Shown piece after piece: positions 24,042 through 35,339 of a stretch of DNA of 64,000 bases; the stretch's first letter is position 1, and every line of letters starts with the position of its first letter. Origin of the DNA: Planococcus citri (taxonomy: Eukaryota > Arthropoda > Insecta > Hemiptera > Pseudococcidae); the NCBI RefSeq assembly GCF_950023065.1, contig NC_088679.1, positions 66,154,001 through 66,218,000 on the forward strand, given 5' to 3'. The position numbers and the translations under genes are program-made. The notes beneath the pieces were generated by a model. It saw only the letters and a list, made by a program, of their open reading frames with translations. It did not search any database and was not told the origin of the DNA.

Positions 24042-25167
24042 GGGGAATATTATATTGGACGAAAGAAAAAAGTCATTTGAACGATAGGACATTCGAACCA
24101 CAAAATAGGGTATTTCAACGACAATTTTTAACGACAGTTTAGCACGACAATTTAGGTAATAAGTATACGAACGACAATTCGATTTCATATTAACGACGAA
24201 AGAAAATAATGTAATCCGTCCAAATAAAATTTTGACCGCAAAAAAAAAAATTTCCAGAAAAATGACTCATTTTGTAATGAAAAAATTTTTATAAAAATAA
24301 AAAATAAATTTTACGAAAGGAAGTTCTCAATTTTTTGAAAAAAACTCTTTTTTAAAGTTGAATTCAAAAAGTTGTGGTTTTTTTTAATTGCTAAAATTTT
24401 CAAAAAGTCTTTCTTTTTTCCAGAATTACCAAATAAATTTTGCTTTTTACAAAACTGCCAAAAATCTTGTTTTTTTTTCAAAAACTTCCATAAGCTTCCT
24501 ATTTTTTGAAAAAATTTTCCTTTCATGCTTTTTTTTTGTGAAATTCCAACAAAAAAATAGTCCAAATCGCTAAAAATTAATAGAAAGTTCCTCTGTTTTT
24601 TTTTGCTAAAATTTGTGAACAAGCTAGTTTTGTTTTTTGGTCGAAACCATCAAAAAGAGATCTTTTGCCTTTCGTCAATACTATCAAAAAATCTCGCTTT
24701 CTGCCAAAATAACTGTCAGAAAATCTTATTTTTCGATAAAACTGCCTAAAAGTGTGTTCAAAAACTCGCGCTGGTGAAATTTTTAAACCTTCAAATTACT
24801 CCCATCTTATCCTGTTGCCCAAAAAAACGAAAAAAGCACTACTTAGTTAGTGTGCAGTAGATGAACTGTTTTTTTTGGCGTGCTATTTATCAATTTTTGT
24901 ACGTTAATTCGTATTTTTTATGTCATCCATTTCATTTTTTTTGGCGTGCACGGTTTGTCGTTGAATGTATTACATAAACGTGCAACGTGCGTTAAATTAT
25001 TCTGTCGGGCAATACCTTATATTGTCGTTTAAATTCATAAACTGTCGTTCAAAAACTTTTTTCGTCGTGAAATGATTCTGTTCCCGTGTAATACCTTTTT
25101 TTGTCGTTAAAAGGTCCCTTTTTCGTCGTGAAAACGCCTATTTCTGTCGTGCCGATAAAACACACCC
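24042..25167. mobile_element. TIR element with 9 bp target duplication TATTTTTAT and ACGACA repeats
   Basis: The 9-base sequence TATTTTTAT occurs directly before (24033-24041) and after (25168-25176). Removing the element plus one duplicate restores the sequence seen uninterrupted at about 46665-46700 (GAATATTTTTATTATGAAAA). The ends are GGGG... and ...ACCC, with weak TIR similarity and ACGA at positions 18-21 from each end. Both subterminal regions carry many ACGACA/TCGTCGT words (24118-24200 and 24955-25155). The middle (24270-24770) is a GCCAAAAAT-type minisatellite. There is no transposase. An 8-9 bp duplication and GG ends would suit Merlin- or Mutator-like superfamilies, but this is a guess. 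Confidence 0.85.
24270..24770. repeat. Degenerate minisatellite array inside the 9-bp-TSD element
   Basis: Units such as TTTTTGCTAAAATT, CAAAAAGTCTTTC and GCCAAAAATCTTG repeat here. This is the same family as the arrays at 3350-5560, 8374-9300, 11490-11895 and 29640-30560. The open frame on the - strand at 24311-24622 is a translation of the repeat. Confidence 0.6.
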
Positions 25168-25876
25168 TATTTTTATTACGAAAAAAGCTGATCAAAAAAC
25201 CACTCGACTTGAGACGTCCCTCCCAAAATCGGCTTTAATGTGAATAAACTCGTTAACAGGTCGAGTATAACACTCAACTCAATTTTTAGCTGCCCAACTT
25301 CATAATCACGCTTTCTGGAGCATATTCAAAATTCTGGAGAAATTGAAAAATCGCGCTGGAGACTCTACAAATGTCTAAAAATGGTGAAATTTGGATTTGG
25401 GTAATTAATATCAGTTTTAGGACTCATTTTGATCAAGTAGGCTACGTACTTTTTTTCTAAAAAAAAAAACATGTAAATCATCAAAAACAGTCATTTAAAT
25501 TTTCAAACGTTCGCCGAAAATCGAAAAATGAAGTTGGGCAGCTGAAAATTTGGTTTTGGGGGGTTTATTAGGCCATGCTCTTTTCAAAAATCGCGATCTC
25601 GTTCAAATTGGAGGGTGAAACCTCAAGAGGTTCCCTTGTCCGTACAATAGGTTCTTTTTTGTGCCTATTTCATTCAAGTTGTTCAATCATGTTCTGTACC
25701 TACTTTGAACAAATTTGTGAAAAGCTGTATGGATGAGCCAACATCAAATTCAAATTCTTCTCTTTCTTGATTTTTCTCCACTTTTTCATTTCTATTTCAA
25801 GTTTTGTCGTCACTCTTTTCAAGTACATACATAAGATAAAATTCAACAAAAAAATAAAAATAAACATTTTAAATGC

Positions 25877-27891
25877 AATTTATTTTTATACAATATAATT
25901 ACATATTGTATAGAATTTTTTTTCCAAATTTTTTACACGTCGACGTTATAATTTAAATATTATATTTAAAACTCGGAATGAATATTAATTAATTGACTAG
26001 ACAAGAAATACATTTAAATTAAGCAACTTCAAAAAAGAAAAAAGAAAATGAAATTTACACATCGTTTCTACATTAACATACGCATAAAAGTGTATCGTTG
26101 CATTGAAGAATATAACGTTCCTAAAAATACCTATACATTTCTTTTCATTTTCAAAGAAAAAATAAAACAAAATCCAACATAAATAGATAATTTACAAATG
26201 TGTTCCGCGTGTTAAACGGTCTATCACAATAATAAATATTATTATTTAAGAAATAATGCAACAATAAATAACTTATTTTTTATATACAGATCGTTAAATT
26301 ATTTATAGGTACGTAAATATCATCCTTTTTTTTAAAAAAAAAAACGTCATATACATACTCGTAAAATATACATTAACAGACTGAAATAAGTATACACGCT
26401 TTCATAAATTTTGGTAAATTCACAAGCCCTGTTACAGTTAGTGTCCTTTTTATAGAACTCTATACATATATTTATTATTTAAAAATGCGGTGGGGTGTGG
26501 TTTGATTTTTTTTGCTCCAAATAATTAGGTACATAATTCATCATCATTATTGTACATTTAGACGAATTCATTTGATTTTATTTCGACGATAAAAAATACA
26601 TTAATTAAATATGCTTATAAAGAAAAGAAATGAGAATTTGAGATCTAAAATTAAAATATATATATTTTTTTCTCATAAATGCATTGAAAATTTTTTTCAT
26701 CTTTGATATGTTTCGAAATATACTGAAAGACTCATTCGAAGGAGAAAAATTCTGAGGTCCTTCCTCCATTTGTCGAGTTATTTGAGACGATATGACCGAT
26801 CAAAAAGGATAGAGATGGAGGTATTTTCTGTGTGAGAAGTTGGAAGGAGAACCCTCTGAACGAAAGTACCAAATTTTCAAAGTACAGGAAACCCATAGCT
26901 ATAGGGAAGTGAAGAGGAAGGAAGTACATAATATCGATATAGCCGTATTATTGTCGTAAAATCGACTCGGCTGCGTGTGAGAGAGACAGAGAGAGAGACG
27001 AAAAGATGCTGTGCGATGGAACATATAAAAAAAAAGGCAAAAGACAGATGGACAATGATGAATCGATCGAGATAATAATTATGGATAATATGCGGCGGTC
27101 CGTACAGTACGATGCGGACACCGCGTATACTATACTATACGAAACCATTAAAAGAAGGCTCGAGAGCTGGGTGGTCAGCGACTTTTATTCTATCGCTACG
27201 CGCCGTGTATTTACATACATCCATTTTAAACGACTGGTTCATTTTAATTAACGTTAATATGGTTTACAAGTACATACGTATTACAGATAGATATAGAGAG
27301 AAACGGCGAGAAAGTGAGCAGGGAAGAGAGTAAGGCTGTCGTATGTGCACATAGAGCAATAATACTACATACACTACTATTATTACTACGAACAAACAGA
27401 GAGAGAAAATATATCAGTGCGAGCAGAATATGTATATATAGTATTGTACAGGTCGAGGATATTTCCCATTCTTTTTACCCTTTGGCTTTATGCGGCAAGC
27501 CGCCGCCGCGCCGACACAAAATTATACGTAAAAGGCCGCTGTACACTACGTCAATTTTACTGTCGCGCGAATCTAGAACAGAACGGCGGTAATTGTATAC
27601 CGAATCATTGGCCAAGCCACGAGCAGAGGGAGCATGGAATAAGATTTGATAGTTCTAGGTCGTCGTCGTAGTCGTCGTTGTCGTCTTATAGTCCTCTTCG
27701 TCTTCATCGGTCATCGTTGCTGTTGTTGTTGCTGTTGTGGATATAGAAATAATCGCGATTCCGTGCAGTCGGCCTGGTCGGTAAATTCCAGATCCAGATA
27801 TTTGAGATCCAAAGTCTATAGGTACTCTGCGTGTAATTGAATGCAGCTGAGGTGACGATGGTCTCATTCTCTATTGCCCCTTTTCTCGAAA
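25877..27891 (-). other. Probable 3' UTR of the C2H2 zinc-finger gene
   Basis: Downstream of the stop codon at 27892 the - strand runs through a more GC-rich block (about 27000-27890), including CAACAACAGC repeats (complement of 27718-27740), into AT-rich sequence with AATAAA at the complement of 25879-25884 and other AATAAA-like words around 26240-26280. No other gene is visible, so a long 3' UTR of about 2 kb is plausible. The end point is inferred, not shown. Confidence 0.4.
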
Positions 27892-28115
27892 TCATTTTTC
27901 GGCGTGGATTTCTTCTTCGTGTTCGTCGATCTCAGTCGTGTACGATTCTTCTTCACTGGCTGAGTCAGGGTATGAGAATTTCTTACCGGGGAACTCGTTG
28001 TTGTTCTGGGGGCTTCTTTCGTTCAAACACTCGCGACAGAAGTTACGATCGTTGAGAGGAGACGAGAACGTCAAAAAGGTTTTACCACAGCTGAGGCATT
28101 CTTCTTGAGAGTCAC
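27892..28115 (-). CDS. C2H2 zinc-finger protein, terminal coding exon (C4 motif and acidic tail)
   Basis: On the - strand an acceptor (TTTACAG, complement of 28116-28122) is followed by an open frame of 73 codons ending in TGA (complement of 27892-27894). The first two bases complete a serine codon with the last base of the upstream exon, so both exons are in the same frame. The peptide contains ECLSCGKTF and, 16 residues after the second cysteine, CREC, giving a CxxC-x16-CxxC arrangement instead of the C2H2 pattern. It then ends in an acidic tail with SASEEESY, EIDEHEEEIH and a final HAEK. The C4 motif could bind zinc as a ribbon or be a degenerate last finger. The protein is probably a nuclear DNA-binding regulator because of the preceding finger. 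I do not recognise the orthologue. Confidence 0.75.
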
Positions 28116-28984
28116 CTGTAAAGTGAAAATACGATGGTTAGTGTTGGTTTGGGTGCATGAAGTGGTTAGATGGTCAATGGGGGTGGGGGAGGAGGTGGGA
28201 GGAGACAGAGAATTTCAAATTTGGTGTTGGTGGGTGTGAAGAGTTGTGCTGGGGTGTGTGGTGAGGTTGGGGAGATTATTTCTCAAATTGTCCTACCCCC
28301 TCCCTCCTTTTCCTCCTCTTTCTTCAAATGGGATGGGTGACTTAATTCGCAGAATCCTGCTAATCCTGCCAATCCTGAATTTTTAATATAAATAGTATGT
28401 TTGTGTGTCTCCTCCTTTGTAGAATTTTGAAAAAAGTTGATTGGGAAACGTTCAATTTGCCAACTTTTTTTGTAGGATTTCTGTGTATTTTTTGTAAGTG
28501 GGCCATTCCATCTCAGTTTGACAAACGTTTTTGAGTCATGTCCTTCGAATTCGATCGGATTTTTGTTTTACAATGTCTACCCACCCAATGAGTTGGAAAC
28601 TCGCAATCAGTTTAGTCCTAATAGCCTTCTCAGTGGACGGGTGGGGAGGGGGGGGGCTTCAATTATTTTCACATTGTCTCGAGGTGCTAAACTTCAGCAG
28701 CGCATACCTCCAAAGTTATGATACATTGATCAAAACTGATTTCACAGTTCGAAAGGGCATTACATTTTGACCTTTTCAAGTACATTTGAAATGTTCAAAA
28801 GTTGAAAGTTGAACTTTCAAAATGACGCAGTAAGTGGAAGCTACCTGACCATTTAAAATTCTGAAAAAATTCCCATAGATGTACCTTTTGATGCTTTTTC
28901 GAAATATTCAATTTTCGAGATGGGATATTTCAATGGAAGGGGAGCACCCCTCCCCCAAATTTGGGCAAAACTTTCGAAAAAAAA

Positions 28985-29230
28985 TCTGGGGCATGTGATA
29001 CATCGAATTGTATGTTTTTGGTGACGCTGAACACGAATACGACGTCAGATTTTTGATCGGACACCATCCTCGGCCCCCAGCACCTCCCCAAAAGGGGTAA
29101 AAATCACAAAAAATGTTTCATTCGTGTGACACATGAAATTGCATGTTTTCGGTAACGCTGAACACGAATATAGCCTTAGTTTTTCAAATTTACCTCACTC
29201 ATGGCACCCAGAACCTCTCCAACGATAAAA
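28985..29230. repeat. Tandem duplication, about 140 bp unit
   Basis: Two adjacent copies share CATGTGATACATCGAATTG/GTGTGACACATGAAATTG, GCATGTTTTCGGTAACGCTG-like and CTGAACACGAATA words and end in CAGCACCTCCCC/CAGAACCTCTCC. They are diverged by roughly a quarter of positions. Confidence 0.6.
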
Positions 29231-29639
29231 ACGCGATCGTTTTTTAATGCTCTAAAACAAAAAATTTTTCAAACATTTTTCGCTCTCGCTTTGCTTGAAC
29301 AGAAATATGTTTTTCTGATAAAAAACATTAATTTGCTTTTTTTGAAAACAAATTTCGTGGGAGAAAAATGATCGAAAAGTATCGAAAAATTGAAAAAGTA
29401 AAGGTATTTGTAGTACCCTTCTCACCGCCCACCCCCCTCCCCACCTCCCCACCTCCCTCAAAGCAAATCTTGAAATGTTCGATGACGTTGAAAACCCAAA
29501 AAATTGATGTGTAAAATTTTAGCTTTTCCCCTTTCTCTTCCAAAATTATGAAGACCTGAAGGGCTCGTACTTTTCAATTTTGTAATCATGTAATTAAAGG
29601 TTGATTAATTTCACAAAGTTTTGGTTGATTAGAGTTACT

Positions 29640-30560
29640 TTTTGTTCAATTTATTTTTCAAAAATTAAATTTTTCTGATAGAAAGCTTCATTTTTTGCTA
29701 AAAGTGTCGAAGTTTCGCTTTCGAAGAATCTCACATTTTCTCAAAAAATTCCGAAAAGTCTTGAGATTTTTTTCTGGAAATTTTCCAAAAGCAGTCGAAT
29801 TTTTTGCCTAGAAATTCTAAAAATTCTCTCTTTTTTACTATATTTTCAACAAAGACTGCGAAAAAGTATCATTTTTTTTTTTTTTGCTAATAATTGCCAA
29901 AAGTCATGTTTTTTGATCAAATTTTTATTCTTGATTTTTTGCAAAAATCGTCCAATTGCGACAAATTAAAATTTTTAGCCATTCAAAAGTCTCGCGTTAT
30001 CGCCTAAAATTGTCAAAAAATACCAAAAAGTCTCAAAAACTGCAAAAAGACTCACTTTTGAAAATAATTACGAAGAAGTATAATTTTTTGCCAATAATTC
30101 CCAAAAATTCCTGCTTCTTGTTGAAATTGTTAAATTTTTGCTTTTTATCAAAATTGCTAAAAATTTTCATTTTCCCCCAAAAATTATCCAAATTATAAGT
30201 CTTGCTTTTTTTGGCCAGAAATTGCCAAAAAGCATCACTCTCTTGCGAATAATTCTTAAGAAGTCCTAATTTTCGCTGGAATTGTCAAGGTCTTGCTTTT
30301 TGTCAAAAATTGTCAAAAATTTCAAAAAGCCTCAATTTTTACATAAATTTTTTAAAAGTCTCATTTTTTTTGCAGAAATGATCAAAAAGCTCTTTTTTTT
30401 TGTTAAAATTTTCATCAGTGTCACTTTTTGTCACAAAATTTTTTTTTCAGAAAATGCAAAAATTTTTACTTTTTTGCCAAAATTACCAAAGGTGAAAAGC
30501 CTTGCTTCTTGCTTTTTTACCAAAAAATTGGAAAATTTGTTAACTTTTTAAAATTAAAAA
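29640..30560. repeat. Degenerate minisatellite array in the zinc-finger gene intron
   Basis: Repeated TTTTTTGCCAAAAATTG, TCAAAAAGTCTC and TTGCTTTTTGTCAAAAATTG units make up about 900 bases. The orientation is that of the array at 8374-9300. The open frames inside only reflect the repeat. Confidence 0.7.
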
Positions 30561-32416
30561 TCAAAACATTTCCATTTTTAATGTTGTTGTTGTTGTTTTT
30601 TAATGATTTTTTTCCACATTTAGTAAAAGTTTTGTTCGGTGTTCATGTTTTATAACTTTTTGGGTTAATTTTTGATTACTTTTCTTTTTTTTGGGTGGGG
30701 TGGGTTGAATACGAGCCCATCTGTTCTGTTTTAACCTTTCGCAACCTTGAACTGGAGATAGGGGCTCTTAGAGACCTGTCAAAAGATTGGATTTTTGGTG
30801 TTTTTACTATAATTAAAAATGCAAATGGAGAGTTCAGAGACGTCAGATCGGAAAAATGGGTCAATATTCGAACTCAGCGTCTTTATATTGATAACGATCA
30901 ATATATTGTCACTTTCCACACTTCCATTTTTGAAATAAGTTCTTTTGAATTTTGATAAAATTTCAAAATTTCAAAATTTTTGTGTCCCCAGAACATCCTT
31001 ATTTTAAAAAAATTATCTGATTTGTTTGCTTAGAAAATGAGAAAGCATTTTTTTTGCAATATTTTCAAAAACTTTTGTAGTTTGTTGAGCCTTAGGTATT
31101 TTTCCAAAGCTCTTTAGATAAATCTGAAATATTTCAAAATGGTGAAGGGGAGAGAGGATGTTGAAGCAGTTTGTAAACTTCGGGTGTAATTTTGGTATGT
31201 ATTTTTTTTCCAACGTTTTATCAAACAAGTAGGTATTGCTGCAAGAGTCGAAATAATGTTTTTGAACAATTATGCGAAGTTCATTTTGTTTCGAATCAAA
31301 GTATGATATTTATTTATGATCCATACTGAGAGATATTGTGTATTAATTTTTTTATGAAATTTTACTAATTATTGAAGAAATTAAAAAAATGGATTTTGAG
31401 CCAAGTACTGAGGTTGCTTTTAGCTGGAAGTATATCTCGAAAACAAAGAACATCGAAAAATAGCTGTGAAAAATTTATGAGCCTCTGCGAATTGTTTTTT
31501 CAACGTTTTCATCATAAAAAGCGATTGAAGGAAAAAACCAACAATCCTGGGAGGAATATTGTAATCCATAAAATTTTCCATCAGTCTAATTATTTTTTCC
31601 AGACATTTTTTTTTTCGAAAATATTTTAAGGAAATTAAAAGTTTGATTTTATTTAATCATCAAACGATTTTTTAAAAAATATTTAAAAGTTTGACTTTTA
31701 TTTAATCATCGAACGATTTTTTTATTGGAACTTTTCTGCACACGAGTGAGGAAATCCTGTATAGGTAACCAATAACACAACACTACATATGATAGCCGGG
31801 TACAATTGTCTATACCTCGAGCCAATCGCTTCCGTGAATTGAAACCGTTTGCTCGAAACCTCATTTAACGAAGGAAAGAAAGAAAGGAAGGAAAAATAAT
31901 AATAAAAAAAAAAGAAAATGCTAATTATAAATAGCATGCTTGATCAACATTCGTGATATTGCAATAGGACGAATAAACGAGGCACGAGGGAGGTAAATGT
32001 GAATTAGAATTGTGGACGAACAGCACACCGTGCACAGTGCACACTTCCAACTTTAGGTACATGTACACCACACCACACCACGTAATATAGAAAGTGTGCC
32101 GAAACGAACACATTAATTTATAAAACACGCCACGACATAACACGTGCCCCTTATTTATTTACTTATTATTATTTATCTTTTTACGTCTACCTATACATCG
32201 AAACACCTTTCCTTTACTTCTTGAAAGGAGTCCACTATTGCGCTATAAGACGCGGTCAGCGTGTTTTTTAGAACCACCACTCGAAAGTCAAGAAGGGGGT
32301 AAATTAATTTCACCAGTGGTCTACTAATATGACTATAAAAGGGTTGAGGATGGCGGAAGGGGATAAAGTGTGGACGTTTATCGGATAATTAAGAAGTTAA
32401 AGCCGGCGATACTTAC

Positions 32417-32500
32417 TTTCATGTGTTTTCATATGAGCTCTTAGATTGCAAGCCAAAGCGAATTTTTTGTGACACAGTTCGCAGGAATGTGGTTTATCAC
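32417..32500 (-). CDS. C2H2 zinc-finger protein, penultimate coding exon (one finger)
   Basis: This 84-base exon on the - strand has an acceptor CTGTCAACAG (complement of 32501-32510) and a consensus donor GTAAGT (complement of 32411-32416). Both introns are phase 1, and the upstream junction splits the glycine codon of a TG-D/E-KP finger linker. It encodes DKPHSCELCHKKFALACN followed by LRAHMKTHE: a canonical C-x2-C-x12-H-x3-H finger with the conserved Phe and Leu. The linker form implies further fingers upstream. No such exon was recognised to the right in the window, so they lie beyond a long intron or outside it. Proteins with tandem fingers of this type are normally nuclear DNA-binding transcription factors. 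I am sure of the class, not of the gene. Confidence 0.88.
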
Positions 32501-33955
32501 CTGTTGACAGATTAAAACGGAAAATTTGTTGTTTAGTTTTTCGTATACGTAATTAATAATATCGCATAAGTCTCTTTATGTACAGTACAAGTACATCGAT
32601 CTAAACACATATATGTATTATGTAGGTATTTTATGTATTATAAATGATGTCTTAATAATAAATACGTAGGGTAGGCTAGTATACTATAGGACAGGACAGG
32701 GCCAGTAATGCATTTTGTTGGATTTTTTTACACCCAAATGGTGACAGAGATGCAGCGACCACGACGTCTATATTACATCGAAATTACATTAATATCGCAG
32801 ACGCGTATTTGTATACCTATATACCTATGTGTATTACTAATATAGGCGTTCGATTCGGAATATTATTAATCTTCTTAGCTCGATCGCGGCTTCTAGTCGT
32901 AGACATAAAGAACCAAACCATCCGAACGGGGTGAGGACTCGAATTACTTCGGCTAGACGGTACTCATCCGATCAATTCATGCTTTTTTTTAGTACATATA
33001 TGACAGACGTAGAGTCCTCCTGTCCCTGTACTTACGAGTATACTACACGATGGCGTATGTTTCTTTTTCTTTTTTTTTTTCAATCTTCTAGAAATAGGAT
33101 TTGCTTATATTATTAAAGGGTTTCTTTGTATGTATTTTCAAGATTTATGAAATATTACTCGTACCTACCTGCGGTGTGCTTAATTGAAAATGTTTGTAGG
33201 GAAATATCCCGAATTTAATTTTTTCCCCCGTCGATTGGTTGGGTATAAGTTTTTTGTGATTTTATCAAGGGTGGAAGATGAAAGTAATCGACTGTGTTGA
33301 AAAAAACGAAGGGAAAGGGAGATGTGTTGTGAATCGATATTGATGACTTGATGAGTGGTTGAAAAAAACTTGAGAGTGTATGAATATTTTTATAATGATT
33401 TCAACGTCGAATGAAGGTGTTGATTTTTATGACGTTAAATTTTTGATCAAGGGTGCCAAATGGTGATCAATTATTGGTCTGTGATGTATCAAAAATGAGG
33501 AAATAGTTGATAATAATGTTTTCAACATTTGGCTGTTTGTTTTATATTCGTGAAATTTGAACAATTTTTGCAATTTTTTTTTTCTTAGATTTCAAAATGC
33601 CGAAAATTTGGCAAAATATCCCAAAAATGCTCAAATATGAGAAAAGATTGTTGAAAATTACTAAAAATTGGCCACCTTATGTTATCAAAGTGGAATAAAA
33701 TTGTGAACAAAATTACTCGAAATTTCATAAAAACAGTAAAATTGACGTAGAATAATTATTCTAAAATTGATGGAATTTCAGAAAAATTGCCTCAAACTCT
33801 CGAAAATTATTTAGAACTTTTGTAAAACTTGTTAGAATGACACACGAGTAAAAACATCTAAAAACATGCAAACCTTGATAAAATGCCTCAAAATTTGAGT
33901 AAAATCTTGCAAAAGTCGCCTAAATGATTAAAACTTGATGAAATATTCCCGAAAT
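32501..33955. other. Non-coding sequence upstream of the zinc-finger exon (likely intron)
   Basis: The sequence is AT-rich and mostly unique, with many TACCTA and GTAGGT words. No further zinc-finger exon or other gene is visible. It is probably intron, because the exon at 32417-32500 has a good acceptor on this side. Confidence 0.4.
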
Positions 33956-33959
33956 TGCG

Positions 33960-34690
33960 AACGGAATGTAATTGATTTTAAGTGAATCATATTACGAACG
34001 AATTAAATGATTTTTTTGGTGAATCATTCGCGAACGATCGATTCGTATAAGTGACTCTTTCGCGAACGAAATGATTTATATAAGTGATTCGTTCGCGAAC
34101 AAATCGATTCATTTAATTAATTTTTGGAGAATCGTTCACGAACGAATTGAATAATTTTTGGTGAATCATTCGCGAACGAATGAGATTTTTGGTAAATCGT
34201 TCACGACCGAATGGAATTATTTTTGGTGAATCATTCGCGAACGATCGATTTGTATAAGTGACTCGTTCGTGAACGAATCGATTCATTTGATTTGATTTTT
34301 TGGTAAATCGTTCACGACCGAATTGAATTATTTTAAGTGAATCATTCGCGAACGATCGATTTGTATAAGTGACTCGTTCGCGAACGAATCGATTCATTTA
34401 AATAATTTTTGGAGAATCGTTCACGTATGAATTGAATAATTTTTGGTGAATCATTCGCGAACGAAATGATTTATACAAGTGACTCGTTCGCGAACGAATC
34501 GATTCATTTAATTAATTTTTGGTGAATGGTTCACGAACGAATTGGATAATTTTTAGTGAATCATTCGCGAACGTAATGATTCATACGAGTGACTCGTTCG
34601 CGAACAAATCGATTCATTTAATTAATTTTTGGTGAATCATTCGCGAACGAATAATTGATTCATAAAATGGATTAATCAATTCGAAGGCGA
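33960..34690. repeat. Satellite array built on TCATTCGCGAACGA
   Basis: About 14-20 near-identical copies of GAATCATTCGCGAACGA and GTGACTCGTTCGCGAACGA alternate, separated by TTTAATTAATTTTTGG-type spacers. The core TTCGCGAA is a perfect palindrome. The same family forms the array at 50432-51022. The 94-residue - strand open frame here (RERVTYTNRSFANDS repeats) is a by-product. Confidence 0.9.
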
Positions 34691-35141
34691 ATGATTCGCT
34701 AAAAATGAATCTAGTCGTACGCAAATGGTTCTTTCAGCACCAAAATTGATTGCTTCGAAAACAATTTTTTCATTTTTCTTCTCATCGTTTTCGATTTTTC
34801 TAATCGATCAGATCACCAATTGACTTGACTGAAACTCAAATAGAAAAAGTACCTACCTAAATATGTATGAGATATTTTATGCACTGTTTAATGTTCATAA
34901 AAGACAGAAAACTTATTCGAATTTCGGAACCGCTAAAAATCCCAGGAAAATTTTAGAGGATTCACTAAGACAATTTTTCCGACTAATACCATAAAACCTG
35001 GGAACATTTGTCAAAATTATGTGAAAAACTATAATTTTTGTCAAACTGACTTTTTAGTGATTAAAAATTTCTGTAATATCCCAAATATCGCAGAAGTGCT
35101 CAAATTAAATGACGAAAAATTTATAAAATGTTTTCAGGGTA

Positions 35142-35326
35142 AGGTCGATGACCTTTAGATGCCAGACATGACTCCATGGCTGCCCTCAAGAGCCAGACAG
35201 TCAGGTCAATGACCTTGGGAGGCCAGCCGGCCTTCAGAAGTCTGGCTCACAGGTCAACGACCTTTGGAGACCTGCCTGGAAGCCAAACAGTCTTCAGAAA
35301 CCAGACATGCAGGTCAATAACGACCT
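35142..35326. promoter_or_regulatory. Cluster of AGGTCA inverted repeats resembling ecdysone response elements
   Basis: Three palindromes with one-base spacing occur within 122 bases: AGGTCGATGACCT (35142-35154), AGGTCAATGACCT (35203-35215) and AGGTCAACGACCT (35251-35263). A fourth, looser one, AGGTCAATAACGACCT, is at 35311-35326. The second is a perfect inverted AGGTCA pair with one spacer base, the arrangement bound by the EcR/USP heterodimer in insects. They lie in tandem units of about 50-60 bases with GCCAGACA/CTTCAGAA words. Binding is inferred from the motif only. Confidence 0.45.
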
Positions 35327-35339
35327 TAAGATCATGAAC

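Larger units (their letters stand above)
23938..25639. mobile_element. Copy of the GAGGTTCCCTTGT fold-back family, interrupted by a later insertion
   Basis: The flanks 23938-24041 (CGCCCTCGGGGGGTTAG, AATACAGCGATCCGCGCAAA) and 25168-25639 (CTGGAGAAATTGAAAAATCG, GGGCAGCTGAAAATTTGG, CAAGAGGTTCCCTTGT at the end) match corresponding parts of the copies at about 44879-46690 and 57666-58734. The left arm is missing, so this copy is incomplete. It is split by the element 24042-25167. Confidence 0.7.
28116..32416 (-). other. Intron of the C2H2 zinc-finger gene
   Basis: The donor GTAAGT (complement of 32411-32416) and acceptor CAG (complement of 28116-28118) bound a 4.3 kb intron of phase 1. It contains a tandem duplication (about 28985-29230), a GCCAAAAAT minisatellite (29640-30560) and otherwise no gene. 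The + strand open frame 30695-30955 has balanced base composition but no recognisable domain. Confidence 0.7.

Noticed and set aside
30695..30955. 86-codon + strand frame inside the zinc-finger intron
   Set aside because: Residue composition looks protein-like, but there is no domain, no splice site pair and no neighbour; kept only as a note in the intron entry.
34113..34397. 94-codon - strand frame with RERVTYTNRSFANDS repeats
   Set aside because: It is a direct translation of the TTCGCGAACGA satellite.
33960..34690. CRISPR-like repeat array
   Set aside because: Repeats alternate in type, spacers are themselves similar, and the window is eukaryotic; it is a satellite.
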